Part shown: in pieces, positions 34,151 to 41,462 of the stretch | Layout of the letters: each line of letters begins with the position of its first letter | How positions within the stretch are numbered: position 1 is the stretch's first letter | NCBI RefSeq assembly: GCF_000194605.1 | Contig: NC_015321.1 | Span: 372,001-436,000, forward strand | DNA: 64,000 bases | Direction: 5' to 3' | Origin: Fluviicola taffensis DSM 16823 | GTDB lineage: Bacteria; Bacteroidota; Bacteroidia; Flavobacteriales_D; Crocinitomicaceae | The notes under the pieces: generated by a model | Databases searched by the model: none | What the model saw: the letters and a program-made list of their open reading frames with translations, nothing else | Told to the model about the DNA's origin: nothing | Translations under genes and position numbers: made by a program

Positions 34151-35095
34151 CTACCGCAAAGGTTCCAACACCTTCTTCAGTGATCTCAATAAATTCTGTT
34201 CAAACTCATTGACAATGGATGTACTCCACATTTTCCCATAAAAAGGAATATTCGAATGAATAGTGTATTTGGTTGTCAATTTTAAAACAGTATTTCCATT
34301 TTTCAAGGAGTTCAGTTCGTAACCAATGTATTCAAATTGCAGGCTTTTGTTTTTCAATACATGATCAAAGGTAGGGCTCGAACTCAACTTTGACTTCTCC
34401 AGATTGATTGCAAACGTGAGTTTTTTGTTGTTCTCACTTACCATTACAGACTCATTCAATACAATCCCATTTTCAAAATATCCCAATCGGGTATTTGTTT
34501 TTGGATCGTAAGTAGAATGCGTGGGCTGCGGCACAATGAATGAATTCAAGAAACTGGAAGAATTTGCTATTCTTAAATCTGGAACTGCAAAAAGATTCTT
34601 CCAAATCACCGAATCGGGTTGATTGATGATTATTTCATTACTAACAATGTGTTCCGTTTTATGTTTCGGGAATTGCTTTTCAATCTGTCCTAAGAGAATG
34701 GGTAAAAGCAACAATGGAACAGACAAGCGGTCAATGATACTGTCATCATCTTTTATTTTGTCTTTTTTCTTGAGAACTTGATAAAATATGATGCTCATTA
34801 CTACAGAAAAGAACACATAGGGCAATCCAATAATAAAAAAACAGATTAAATCCTCTAAACCAGAAATCACTGCTGTAATCAAATACAAAATCACTGCGAG
34901 TAATGGAAAAAACACAGCTATTGCCCAACTCTTTCTATAGCCATTGTCCTTGAAATAAAAAGGAATAAAACCCATAATCATTGGGGCAACAATCAAATAA
35001 GAAAGTGAGTTAATCTCAATAAAATCGAACTCGCTCACTACGCGAATGAGTAACCCATATATCGCTGAGAAAATAAGTCCTAGATATTGTTTCAT
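34151..35095 (-). CDS. Membrane protein with SRPBCC-like C-terminal domain
   Basis: The product is 314 residues. The N-terminal half has four hydrophobic helices (about 5-25, 30-50, 55-78, 82-105) plus one near 125-140. The C-terminal half is soluble, with a pattern recalling the polyketide-cyclase/SRPBCC fold (START-like): an early DSVIWKNLFAVPDLRIA and a late helix VNEFEQNLLRSLKKVLEPL. The function is unknown. A -7 box TATATTTG (35112-35119) lies 16 nt upstream of the ATG. Confidence 0.75.
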   Translation of the reverse strand: MKQYLGLIFSAIYGLLIRVVSEFDFIEINSLSYLIVAPMIMGFIPFYFKDNGYRKSWAIAVFFPLLAVILYLITAVISGLEDLICFFIIGLPYVFFSVVMSIIFYQVLKKKDKIKDDDSIIDRLSVPLLLLPILLGQIEKQFPKHKTEHIVSNEIIINQPDSVIWKNLFAVPDLRIANSSSFLNSFIVPQPTHSTYDPKTNTRLGYFENGIVLNESVMVSENNKKLTFAINLEKSKLSSSPTFDHVLKNKSLQFEYIGYELNSLKNGNTVLKLTTKYTIHSNIPFYGKMWSTSIVNEFEQNLLRSLKKVLEPLR

Positions 35096-35111
35096 GTGAT
35101 CTCGGTTTATT

Positions 35112-35119
35112 CAAATATA
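35112..35119 (-). promoter_or_regulatory. -7 box TATATTTG upstream of 35095
   Basis: An exact TAnnTTTG match, 16 nt before the ATG, adjacent to the long palindrome at 35128. Confidence 0.55.
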
Positions 35120-35127
35120 CGGATTAT

Positions 35128-35173
35128 AAAAACCATGTGGGGACGCGATGCATCGCGTCCCCACATGGTTTTT
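35128..35173. repeat. 46-bp perfect palindrome, REP-like
   Basis: The arms 35128-35150 and 35151-35173 are exact complements, with core GGGGACGCGATG / CATCGCGTCCCC and outer AAAAACCATG / CATGGTTTTT. It has no loop and ends in a T-run, so it may also terminate the fumarase transcript on the minus strand. A degenerate partial copy (ATGCATCGCGTACCC) is at 39260-39274. Confidence 0.85.
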
Positions 35174-35185
35174 TTTATTTAAATC

Positions 35186-36790
35186 TTACAAATTCTCAAA
35201 GAAATCATTTCCTTTATCGTCCGTAATAATAAAAGCTGGGAAATCCTTAATCGTAATCTTTCTCACTGCTTCCATTCCCATCTCTTCAAAGTCAACAACC
35301 TCTACTGAAAGGATATTCTCTTTCGCCAGGATTGCTGCTGGACCACCAATGGATCCCAAATAGAATCCGCCGTATTTGTTACATGCATTCGTTACGTCTT
35401 TCGAGCGATTTCCTTTTGCCAACATAATCATACTCCCACCCATACTTTGGAATAAATCCACATAAGAATCCATACGACCTGCTGTTGTTGGACCGAAACT
35501 TCCGGAAGCCATTCCTTCAGGTGTTTTTGCTGGACCTGCATAATAAACCGGGTGATTTTTGAAGTAATCAGGCATCGGTTCTCCTGCATCCAACATTTCT
35601 TTGATACGTGCATGAGCGGCGTCGCGAGCCACGATCAATGTTCCGTTCAACTTCAAACGCGTTTTGATTGGATATTTCGACAATTCAGCCAATACTTCTG
35701 CCATTGGTCTGTCCAAATCGATGTTTACTGGTGGCTCCAAATGCGGCGGAACTTCAGGCAACAAACGACGTGGATTTTTCTCCAATTGCTCTACAAACAA
35801 ACCGTCTTTGGTAATTTTTGCTTTGATGTTTCTATCTGCCGAACAAGATACTCCCAATCCAACTGGACAAGAAGCCGCATGGCGTGGAAGACGAATTACA
35901 CGAACATCGTGCGTGAAGTATTTCCCTCCGAATTGAGCTCCGATTGTACTTTCCTGACAAATTTTATGGATGCGCTTTTCCCACTCCAAATCACGGAAAG
36001 CTTGACCTCCCATGTTTCCTTCTGTAGGTAAATGATCGTAGTAACCAGCCGAAGCTTTTTTCACCGCAGCCAAGTTTGCTTCAGCAGATGTTCCTCCGAC
36101 AACGAACGCCAAGTGATAAGGCGGACAAGCAGAAGTTCCTAAGTCTTTTATTTTTTCTTTGATAAACTCCTCTAAAGAAGCATCATTCAACAACGATTTT
36201 GTTTTCTGGTACAAAAAGGTTTTGTTAGCTGAACCTCCACCTTTTGCAAGAAACAAGAATTCATATTTCGCACCTTGAGTTGCATAAATATCGATTTGTG
36301 CAGGAAGATTGGAACCCGAATTCTTTTCTTCAAACATATCTAAAGCTACAATTTGAGAATAACGTAAGTTCTTCTCTTGGTACGTATTGAAAATTCCTTT
36401 CGAAAGGTATTCCGCATCATTCGCGCCTGTGTAAACACCTTCTCCTTTTTTACCAACCACAATTGCAGTTCCGGTATCCTGACAAGATGGAAGTTGACCT
36501 TCAGCTGCAATCGTTGCATTTTGCAATAAATTGTATGCTACAAAACGGTCATTATCCGTTGCTTCTGGATCATCCAAAATAGCACGCAATTTTTCCAAAT
36601 GAGAAGTTCTCAAGAAGAATGACACATCACTCAATGCCTCTTGAGCTAAAAACTCCAACGCTTTTGGGTCAATGTTCAATACTTCCCTATCTCCGATTTT
36701 CTCTACAGTTACGTAATCAGAAGAAACTTTGCGATATTCAGTCGTGTCCTTTAAAATAGGATACGGTTCTTGGTAAAAAAAGTCAGCCAT
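35186..36790 (-). CDS. fumA: Class I fumarate hydratase (4Fe-4S)
   Basis: The product is 534 residues, matching two-domain class I fumarases (FumA/FumB). Cysteine positions expected for the 4Fe-4S cluster are visible in [10 protein letters not shown], in [10 protein letters not shown] and in the CNKYGGF segment. The N-terminal alpha domain holds the cluster; the C-terminal beta domain contains [11 protein letters not shown] and [20 protein letters not shown], family signatures that rule out tartrate dehydratase subunits by fusion and length. It converts fumarate to L-malate in the TCA cycle. It is monocistronic, with an exact -7 box 19 nt upstream and a long palindrome after the stop. Confidence 0.95.
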   Translation of the reverse strand: MADFFYQEPYPILKDTTEYRKVSSDYVTVEKIGDREVLNIDPKALEFLAQEALSDVSFFLRTSHLEKLRAILDDPEATDNDRFVAYNLLQNATIAAEGQLPSCQDTGTAIVVGKKGEGVYTGANDAEYLSKGIFNTYQEKNLRYSQIVALDMFEEKNSGSNLPAQIDIYATQGAKYEFLFLAKGGGSANKTFLYQKTKSLLNDASLEEFIKEKIKDLGTSACPPYHLAFVVGGTSAEANLAAVKKASAGYYDHLPTEGNMGGQAFRDLEWEKRIHKICQESTIGAQFGGKYFTHDVRVIRLPRHAASCPVGLGVSCSADRNIKAKITKDGLFVEQLEKNPRRLLPEVPPHLEPPVNIDLDRPMAEVLAELSKYPIKTRLKLNGTLIVARDAAHARIKEMLDAGEPMPDYFKNHPVYYAGPAKTPEGMASGSFGPTTAGRMDSYVDLFQSMGGSMIMLAKGNRSKDVTNACNKYGGFYLGSIGGPAAILAKENILSVEVVDFEEMGMEAVRKITIKDFPAFIITDDKGNDFFENL

Positions 36791-36809
36791 AATTTTCGTT
36801 ATTCAGGTG

Positions 36810-36817
36810 CAAAATTA
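36810..36817 (-). promoter_or_regulatory. -7 box TAATTTTG for fumarase
   Basis: An exact TAnnTTTG match on the minus strand, 19 nt before ATG 36790. Confidence 0.6.
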
Positions 36818-36893
36818 ATGAAAAAGCGTTTTTAGGTATTGGAAGAACGCAATTAAGAATAATGCTAAATAATAATTCTCGGTATCAGTCTCG

Positions 36894-37001
36894 AGTCCCC
36901 ACATGTGTCATGTCGAGTTTCCGCTTGTTTTCTCGATACATCCCGACTGAAAGGTCGGAATACTCGAACTGACAAGGCGGAAGTATCGAGACGGACACAC
37001 T
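36894..37001. repeat. TCGAG-family nested palindromic repeat, copy A
   Basis: Outer arms TGTGTCATGTCGAG (from 36904) and its imperfect complement near 36980-36999 (TATCGAGACGGACACA) enclose an inner hairpin CCGAC...GTCGG. The left edge GTCCCCACATG matches the arm of the palindrome at 35128-35173. The element abuts the GIY-YIG gene's stop codon. Confidence 0.7.
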
Positions 37002-37290
37002 AATCAAAATTCTTCTTTGCCAAATTGACCAAATCCTCAAATCGCCCCTCAATTAAAGCTTTTTTCTTCACTTTACTCCATCGCTTAATTTGTTTCTCCT
37101 TATCTATAGCATAATAGAAATCAGTAAATTCTGCATAGAAAACCATCTCAACAGGTCGGCGTGAAAAAGTATAACTATCGGGATTCTTTCCTGATTGGTG
37201 TTGTTCCAAACGTCTTGTTAGATTATTGGTTATACCAGTATAATATGAGCCATCTGAGCACTCTAAAATATAAACATATAATAACTTCAT
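37000..37290 (-). CDS. GIY-YIG nuclease-family protein
   Basis: The product is 96 residues from ATG 37290, which begins the canonical single-domain form MKLLYVYILECSDGSYYTGI; a longer start at 37317 adds 9 residues with no family support. The motif YVYIL...YYTG, then Arg in NNLTRRLEQH, and later Glu in KEKQIKRW, define the YhbQ/UPF0213 branch of GIY-YIG nucleases. Single-domain members are often linked to DNA repair, but their substrates are not settled. It is flanked on both sides by TCGAG-family repeats; its stop touches copy A. Confidence 0.92.
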   Translation of the reverse strand: MKLLYVYILECSDGSYYTGITNNLTRRLEQHQSGKNPDSYTFSRRPVEMVFYAEFTDFYYAIDKEKQIKRWSKVKKKALIEGRFEDLVNLAKKNFD

Positions 37291-37353
37291 CCTATTTAAT
37301 TTAAGGAAAAAGTTCATTTATTACAAGCCCTGCCTGTGCTCAATATATCAGAT

Positions 37354-37403
37354 GTCGTTCTCGATACAAAATGATCGTTCCTCACATTTCACTCGAACTG
37401 ACA
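37354..37403. repeat. TCGAG-family repeat, copy B1
   Basis: TTCTCGATACAAAATGATCG followed by TTCCTCACATTTCACTCGAA and CTGACA. The same sequence with small changes occurs at 39207-39252. Confidence 0.7.
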
Positions 37404-37436
37404 TGATGTTGAATACTCGAATTGAAAAGACCGAGG

Positions 37437-37530
37437 TGTCATGTCGAGTTTTCGCCCCGTGTTCTCGATACTCCCGACTGAAAAAGTCGGAAACTCGAAC
37501 TGACACGGCGAAAGTATCGAGACAGACACA
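37437..37530. repeat. TCGAG-family repeat, copy B2
   Basis: TGTCATGTCGAG, TTCTCGATACTCCCGAC, GTCGGAAACTCGAACTGACA and TATCGAGACAGACACA appear in the same order as in copy A, forming nested inverted arms. It lies upstream of the sensor kinase at 37592. Confidence 0.75.
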
Positions 37531-37591
37531 AGAAATCGGATCGAAAACAATTTCTCCTCAAAAACAACGTTTTTACTTACATTCGTAACAC

Positions 37592-39154
37592 ATGAATTTA
37601 TATTCGAACAAACAAACATGGAAAATTGTGCTGCTTATCGTAGCACTGATCACTGTTGCAGCATCGCTTTGGGTATCGAATTCTACGGTTCAAAAAGTAT
37701 CGGATCGGGAACGTTTACGTGCCAAACAATGGGCAGATGCAATCAAGAAAAAAGCTGAATTAGTAGAATTTACAAATCGAGCTTTCCAACAACTCCGTGG
37801 ATACGAACGACGTAAAATCAAGTTGTATTTAGATGCTACGAAGGAAATATCCAAAGAACCAACAAATGGCAATTTTTTCCCCGATTATCGTTTTCCAATT
37901 AGTATTATCAATGAAAACAAAGACATTCCAGTTATATTAGTGGACGATGAAAACCAAGTTTCTGGTTTCATCAATCTCGATTTTGACACAACAGATTTAA
38001 GAACATTAAATCCGACATTGACTCGCAAAGAATTGACCCAAAAATACGAAGACAGTTTACTCATTCTAACTACTTTTTGGGAGAAAAATCACAAACCATT
38101 CCGCATTGAAGTAGTGAAAGGATTAACCATGACCTACTTTTACACCGATACCAAACGCACCATTGAATTAGAAAAAGAGCGGGATTCGTTGATTTCCGCA
38201 TTCAACAACGAATTAATCAATGACTCCAAGTTAATTCCTGTCGTCTTGATGAATAAGGAAAATGACTCATTGATTTCAAGTAATTTATCAAAGGAAAAAA
38301 CAAATTTGAAAAATCTGAGAAATACACTGAGAAAACTTGAATTGGTGAATGATCCGATTGAAATTTCTTTTGGCGAAAACCAGGTTAATCTACTCTATTT
38401 TGACAATTCAGATGAATTAAAACAACTTCAATTCTTTCCCTACATCCAATTTTTAATCATCGGACTATTCATACTGATTGGCTATCTACTTTTTAGTACA
38501 TTCCGAAAGGCAGAACAAAATCAGGTTTGGGCTGGAATGGCTAAGGAAACTGCTCATCAAATGGGAACCCCACTTTCCTCGTTAATGGCTTGGATTCAAA
38601 TTTTGGAAACCCAAGATGTGGATCAAAGCATCATCGCCGAAATGCAAAAAGACGTTGAGCGTTTAGATACTGTTTCGCAACGTTTTTCGAAAATCGGATC
38701 TGAAACTCAACTCACACAAAGTGATATTCGATTAACTGTTCAAGGTGTAATGGATTACTTGCGCCCACGCATTTCTCAAAAAGTGGAAATGACAACTCAC
38801 TTTGATGACGAGGAAATTTTGGTAAGTCACAACAAATCGTTGATGGAATGGGTGATGGAAAATATTATTCGCAATGCAGTTGATGCCATGGAATCGAAAG
38901 GAAAATTAGATGTCACTATAAAAACAGTTCCTGAACGAGTTTATATTGAAATTTCTGATACCGGAAAAGGGCTTTTACCTAAACAATTTAAATCCATTTT
39001 TGAACCTGGTTATACAACTAAAAAACGCGGTTGGGGATTAGGACTTTCCTTAGTAAAACGAATCGTGAAGGAATACCACAAAGGGAAAGTTTACGTGGTT
39101 CATTCTGAAATTGGAAAAGGAACTATGATTCGGGTGAGCTTGCCATTGAAATAG
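37592..39154 (+). CDS. Sensor histidine kinase (no HAMP domain seen)
   Basis: The product is 520 residues. TM1 is at about 10-28; a periplasmic sensor region of about 250 residues has no fold I recognise; TM2 is at about 285-305. An H-box follows at once with His in KETAHQMGTPLSSLMAWIQI, then ATPase boxes NIIRNAVDAMES (N), DTGKGLLP (G1), and TTKKRGWGLGLSLVKRIV (F/G2). The short link between TM2 and the H-box leaves no room for a HAMP domain. No response regulator is adjacent, so it is an orphan kinase here. A -7-like box TACATTCG lies 6 nt before the ATG. Confidence 0.93.
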   Translation: MNLYSNKQTWKIVLLIVALITVAASLWVSNSTVQKVSDRERLRAKQWADAIKKKAELVEFTNRAFQQLRGYERRKIKLYLDATKEISKEPTNGNFFPDYRFPISIINENKDIPVILVDDENQVSGFINLDFDTTDLRTLNPTLTRKELTQKYEDSLLILTTFWEKNHKPFRIEVVKGLTMTYFYTDTKRTIELEKERDSLISAFNNELINDSKLIPVVLMNKENDSLISSNLSKEKTNLKNLRNTLRKLELVNDPIEISFGENQVNLLYFDNSDELKQLQFFPYIQFLIIGLFILIGYLLFSTFRKAEQNQVWAGMAKETAHQMGTPLSSLMAWIQILETQDVDQSIIAEMQKDVERLDTVSQRFSKIGSETQLTQSDIRLTVQGVMDYLRPRISQKVEMTTHFDDEEILVSHNKSLMEWVMENIIRNAVDAMESKGKLDVTIKTVPERVYIEISDTGKGLLPKQFKSIFEPGYTTKKRGWGLGLSLVKRIVKEYHKGKVYVVHSEIGKGTMIRVSLPLK

Positions 39155-39161
39155 TCGTTAG

Positions 39162-39262
39162 GTGTCAAGTCGAGTGCGAAGCGTATCGAGACAGACACGC
39201 CCCTTGTTCTCGATAAAAAATGCTCGTTCCTCACATTTCACTCGAACTGACAGGGCTAAATG
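39162..39262. repeat. TCGAG-family repeat, copy C, with fragment of the GCGATGCATCGC palindrome
   Basis: GGTGTCAAGTCGAG, GCGTATCGAGACAGACACG, then TTCTCGATAAAAAATGCTCG and CACATTTCACTCGAACTGACA. Its right edge runs into ATGCATCGCGTACCC (39260-39274), a broken half of the palindrome family at 35128. Confidence 0.75.
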
Positions 39263-39283
39263 CATCGCGTACCCACCAATGTT

Positions 39284-40249
39284 TTATATTCCAACATCAA
39301 TATTCCCGCATTTAAAATGTCCTTCTGGACAAACTTTTCCTCCGTGTAAACCACAAGGTCTGCAGGTCAATAATTCTGTCTCTTCTCGAATTTCACTATC
39401 ATCTGAAAGCGGGCCAAAACCAAAACGTGGAACCGTAGCACAGAAAAATGCAGTAACTGGAGCATTTACAGCTGTTGCCATGTGTAAAGGCCCTGAATCG
39501 TTCACAAAACAACGATTCGCCTTTTCAAATAGAGCACATGATTCTAATAAGTTTAACTTTCCAGCTAAATTGTTTTCGTTCGGTAAATGTGCTGCTTCCA
39601 AAATTCGCTGACACAATTCAAAATCTGCTGGTCCGCCAACTAAATAAACTGCTCCTTCGCTTTTCAAGTTGTTTGCTAACTCTACCCATTTTGCTTCTGG
39701 AAGTTGCTTTGTAAACCAAACAGATGCTGGTGCTAGCGTGAAAAATGGTTTATCTTTTAAGCTGGTAACTTTTGCACGATCTGCATCCGAAGGAAAAACC
39801 ATTGGTCGCACCAATTTCTCTGCTCCATGATGTGCTATGCATTCTAGATTGCGTTCTACCTCGTGTTTTCCTGTTCCAATCTCGTGCTTGATCTTGATAT
39901 CATAACAAAATGAAAATGGATTTTTATCAAAGCCTACTTTGCGTTTCCCTTTGGAAAGAAAAGTGATGATTCCTGAACTTCCAAAGCGTTGAAGATTGAT
40001 TACCTCATCGTATTTCTTTGTTCTAAAAACACCAATCAATCGGCGCATTTCTTTCCACTTCCCCTCTTTCTTATTGAAGGAAAACACTTCGTGAATTGAT
40101 GGATGATTTTTCAGAATCGCTTCATTGCCTTTTCGAACCAAGACATCGATTTCAGCATCAGGGTACAAACGCTTCAATTCACTAATTACAGGAGTGGCCA
40201 AAATGACGTCTCCTAAAAAAGCTGTTTGAATGACTAAAAAGCGTTGCAT
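39284..40249 (-). CDS. Glycosyltransferase family 9, heptosyltransferase-like
   Basis: The product is 321 residues from ATG 40249, giving the classic family start MQRFLVIQTAFLGDVILATP; the frame extends to 40273 but only this start fits. Other GT9 features are LAPASVWFTKQLPEAKW, VYLVGGPADFELCQRI, FVNDSGPLHMATAVNAPVTA, and a Cys-rich end (CRPCGLHGGKVC...). The family transfers ADP-heptose or a similar sugar to LPS core on the cytoplasmic face of the inner membrane. The actual donor and acceptor cannot be told. A TACTTTTA box is 4 nt before the ATG. Confidence 0.92.
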   Translation of the reverse strand: MQRFLVIQTAFLGDVILATPVISELKRLYPDAEIDVLVRKGNEAILKNHPSIHEVFSFNKKEGKWKEMRRLIGVFRTKKYDEVINLQRFGSSGIITFLSKGKRKVGFDKNPFSFCYDIKIKHEIGTGKHEVERNLECIAHHGAEKLVRPMVFPSDADRAKVTSLKDKPFFTLAPASVWFTKQLPEAKWVELANNLKSEGAVYLVGGPADFELCQRILEAAHLPNENNLAGKLNLLESCALFEKANRCFVNDSGPLHMATAVNAPVTAFFCATVPRFGFGPLSDDSEIREETELLTCRPCGLHGGKVCPEGHFKCGNIDVGI

Positions 40250-40253
40250 GAAG

Positions 40254-40261
40254 TAAAAGTA
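40254..40261 (-). promoter_or_regulatory. -7-like box TACTTTTA, 4 nt before ATG 40249
   Basis: A 7-of-8 match to TAnnTTTG with the recurrent 4-nt spacing. Confidence 0.4.
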
Positions 40262-40283
40262 CGCAAAAATCAATCGGGTGATT

Positions 40284-40360
40284 CTTTTTCAACGCAAAGA
40301 CGCATAGAACGCAGTGGTGAATACACTCAAACCTTTACGCTCTCTTCGTCTCAGTTATTA
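40284..40360. repeat. AACGCAAAGACGC-type intergenic repeat
   Basis: AACGCAAAGACGCATAGAAC and the partly complementary TTACGCTCTCTTCGTCTC form a degenerate foldback of the common 'aacgcaaagacgc' intergenic type. It lies 9 nt from the stop of the small secreted protein gene. Confidence 0.5.
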
Positions 40361-40369
40361 TAAAAATTG

Positions 40370-41254
40370 CTAGAATTTGGGTAACGAATATTCCACATCC
40401 ACCAAGCCTATCTCAAAACGGTTTTCACTAATAATTTTCAGTTCGCTATCAGTATAATCAGCCTTAAGTCCTACTTGAGTGTTATAAATTGTTGGAAGCT
40501 TACTGTAGAATTGATGCTGATCAACCCAATTTGCAAACATCCACGGTGACATATTACCAATTTTTACTTCATTCAGAAAAACGGGTTTCATGCGCTGGTA
40601 AAACTCTTCATTTCCTGCACTATGAACAAGTATAACCCAAATACAGAACTCCCCAAGTTGCAATCTTTTTTCTCCTGGAAACCCTGTTTTCTGAATCATT
40701 TCAGCTAACAATTGTTCATTTACACTATTTATCGAATCCAGTTGGTGCTTAAACGCATTGTTATCTGGATTCGCATACCATTGATTTAGGTAAAACTGAT
40801 CCCAATACGTCATACTATCAATAACTGCTACCAATGAATCTGGATTTTTTTCCTGATAATTCTTTGAACTAATCTCAAAGCCTTCATCAATTAATTTCCT
40901 ATCTCTTTCAATAAATCCCTCAGTAATATAGCCATAATTTAAATCGGCAATGTACCAAGTCGTTCGCATATCAAAAGTAGGAACAGAACAAGATTTTTTC
41001 GCATAAATAGCTGACAACGAATCACTCCCCATTTCCTTGTAGCAATAACTCATGAGCAAATAATCTTCACCAAAGAGCATTCCATATTTTTTTTTTACTG
41101 CATTCAATTCATCGATACTTTCTTTGAAAACGCGTTTTTGAAGTACTTGCTTGTATATGGGACACACCGCTTGCTTGTAAACAATGTGATCAAAGGATTG
41201 TGCCTGAACAATGGAGATGCACAGCACAGATAAAAATGTGGTCAGTCTTTTCAT
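40370..41254 (-). CDS. Secreted protein of unknown function
   Basis: The product is 294 residues from ATG 41254, which gives the signal peptide MKRLTTFLSVLCISIVQAQS; a longer frame to 41311 would begin inside the flanking repeat. The mature part is helical and acidic (KESIDELNAVKKKYGMLFGE, YCYKEMGSDSLSAIYAKKSC), somewhat TPR-like at the start, with no recognised catalytic motif. It has intergenic repeat elements at both ends (40284-40360 and 41301-41384), so it could be a small mobile or shuffled unit. Confidence 0.7.
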   Translation of the reverse strand: MKRLTTFLSVLCISIVQAQSFDHIVYKQAVCPIYKQVLQKRVFKESIDELNAVKKKYGMLFGEDYLLMSYCYKEMGSDSLSAIYAKKSCSVPTFDMRTTWYIADLNYGYITEGFIERDRKLIDEGFEISSKNYQEKNPDSLVAVIDSMTYWDQFYLNQWYANPDNNAFKHQLDSINSVNEQLLAEMIQKTGFPGEKRLQLGEFCIWVILVHSAGNEEFYQRMKPVFLNEVKIGNMSPWMFANWVDQHQFYSKLPTIYNTQVGLKADYTDSELKIISENRFEIGLVDVEYSLPKF

Positions 41255-41300
41255 AAGGAGTTTTTTTAATAATGTTTCTGTTGAATTTTGGTTACAAGAT

Positions 41301-41384
41301 AATTTTTTCACCGCAAAAAATGGAAGAGCGCTAATGGAGCTTTAGTAGGCTCTGCGTTCTCTGCGCCTCCGCGGTAAAAATTAT
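41301..41384. repeat. CACCGC...GCGGTAAAAA intergenic repeat
   Basis: The ends AATTTTTTCACCGC (41301-41314) and GCGGTAAAAATT (41371-41382) are inverted copies with a small gap. The interior has CTCTGCGTTCTCTGCGCCTC, the common intergenic repeat core. Confidence 0.65.
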
Positions 41385-41395
41385 TCTTTATTCAT

Positions 41396-41403
41396 TAACT
41401 TTG
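41396..41403 (+). promoter_or_regulatory. -7 box TAACTTTG for the M1 peptidase
   Basis: An exact TAnnTTTG match, 59 nt before ATG 41463; the leader would be about 55 nt. Confidence 0.5.
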
Positions 41404-41462
41404 TATCCTGAACAAATAGAGCAATCAGCCGCGGCTGATATGCTATAATTTATTTCCAAACT

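Noticed and set aside
35552-36031. 159-codon plus-strand frame opposite fumarase
   Set aside because: It is antisense to a well-conserved enzyme and has no family features.
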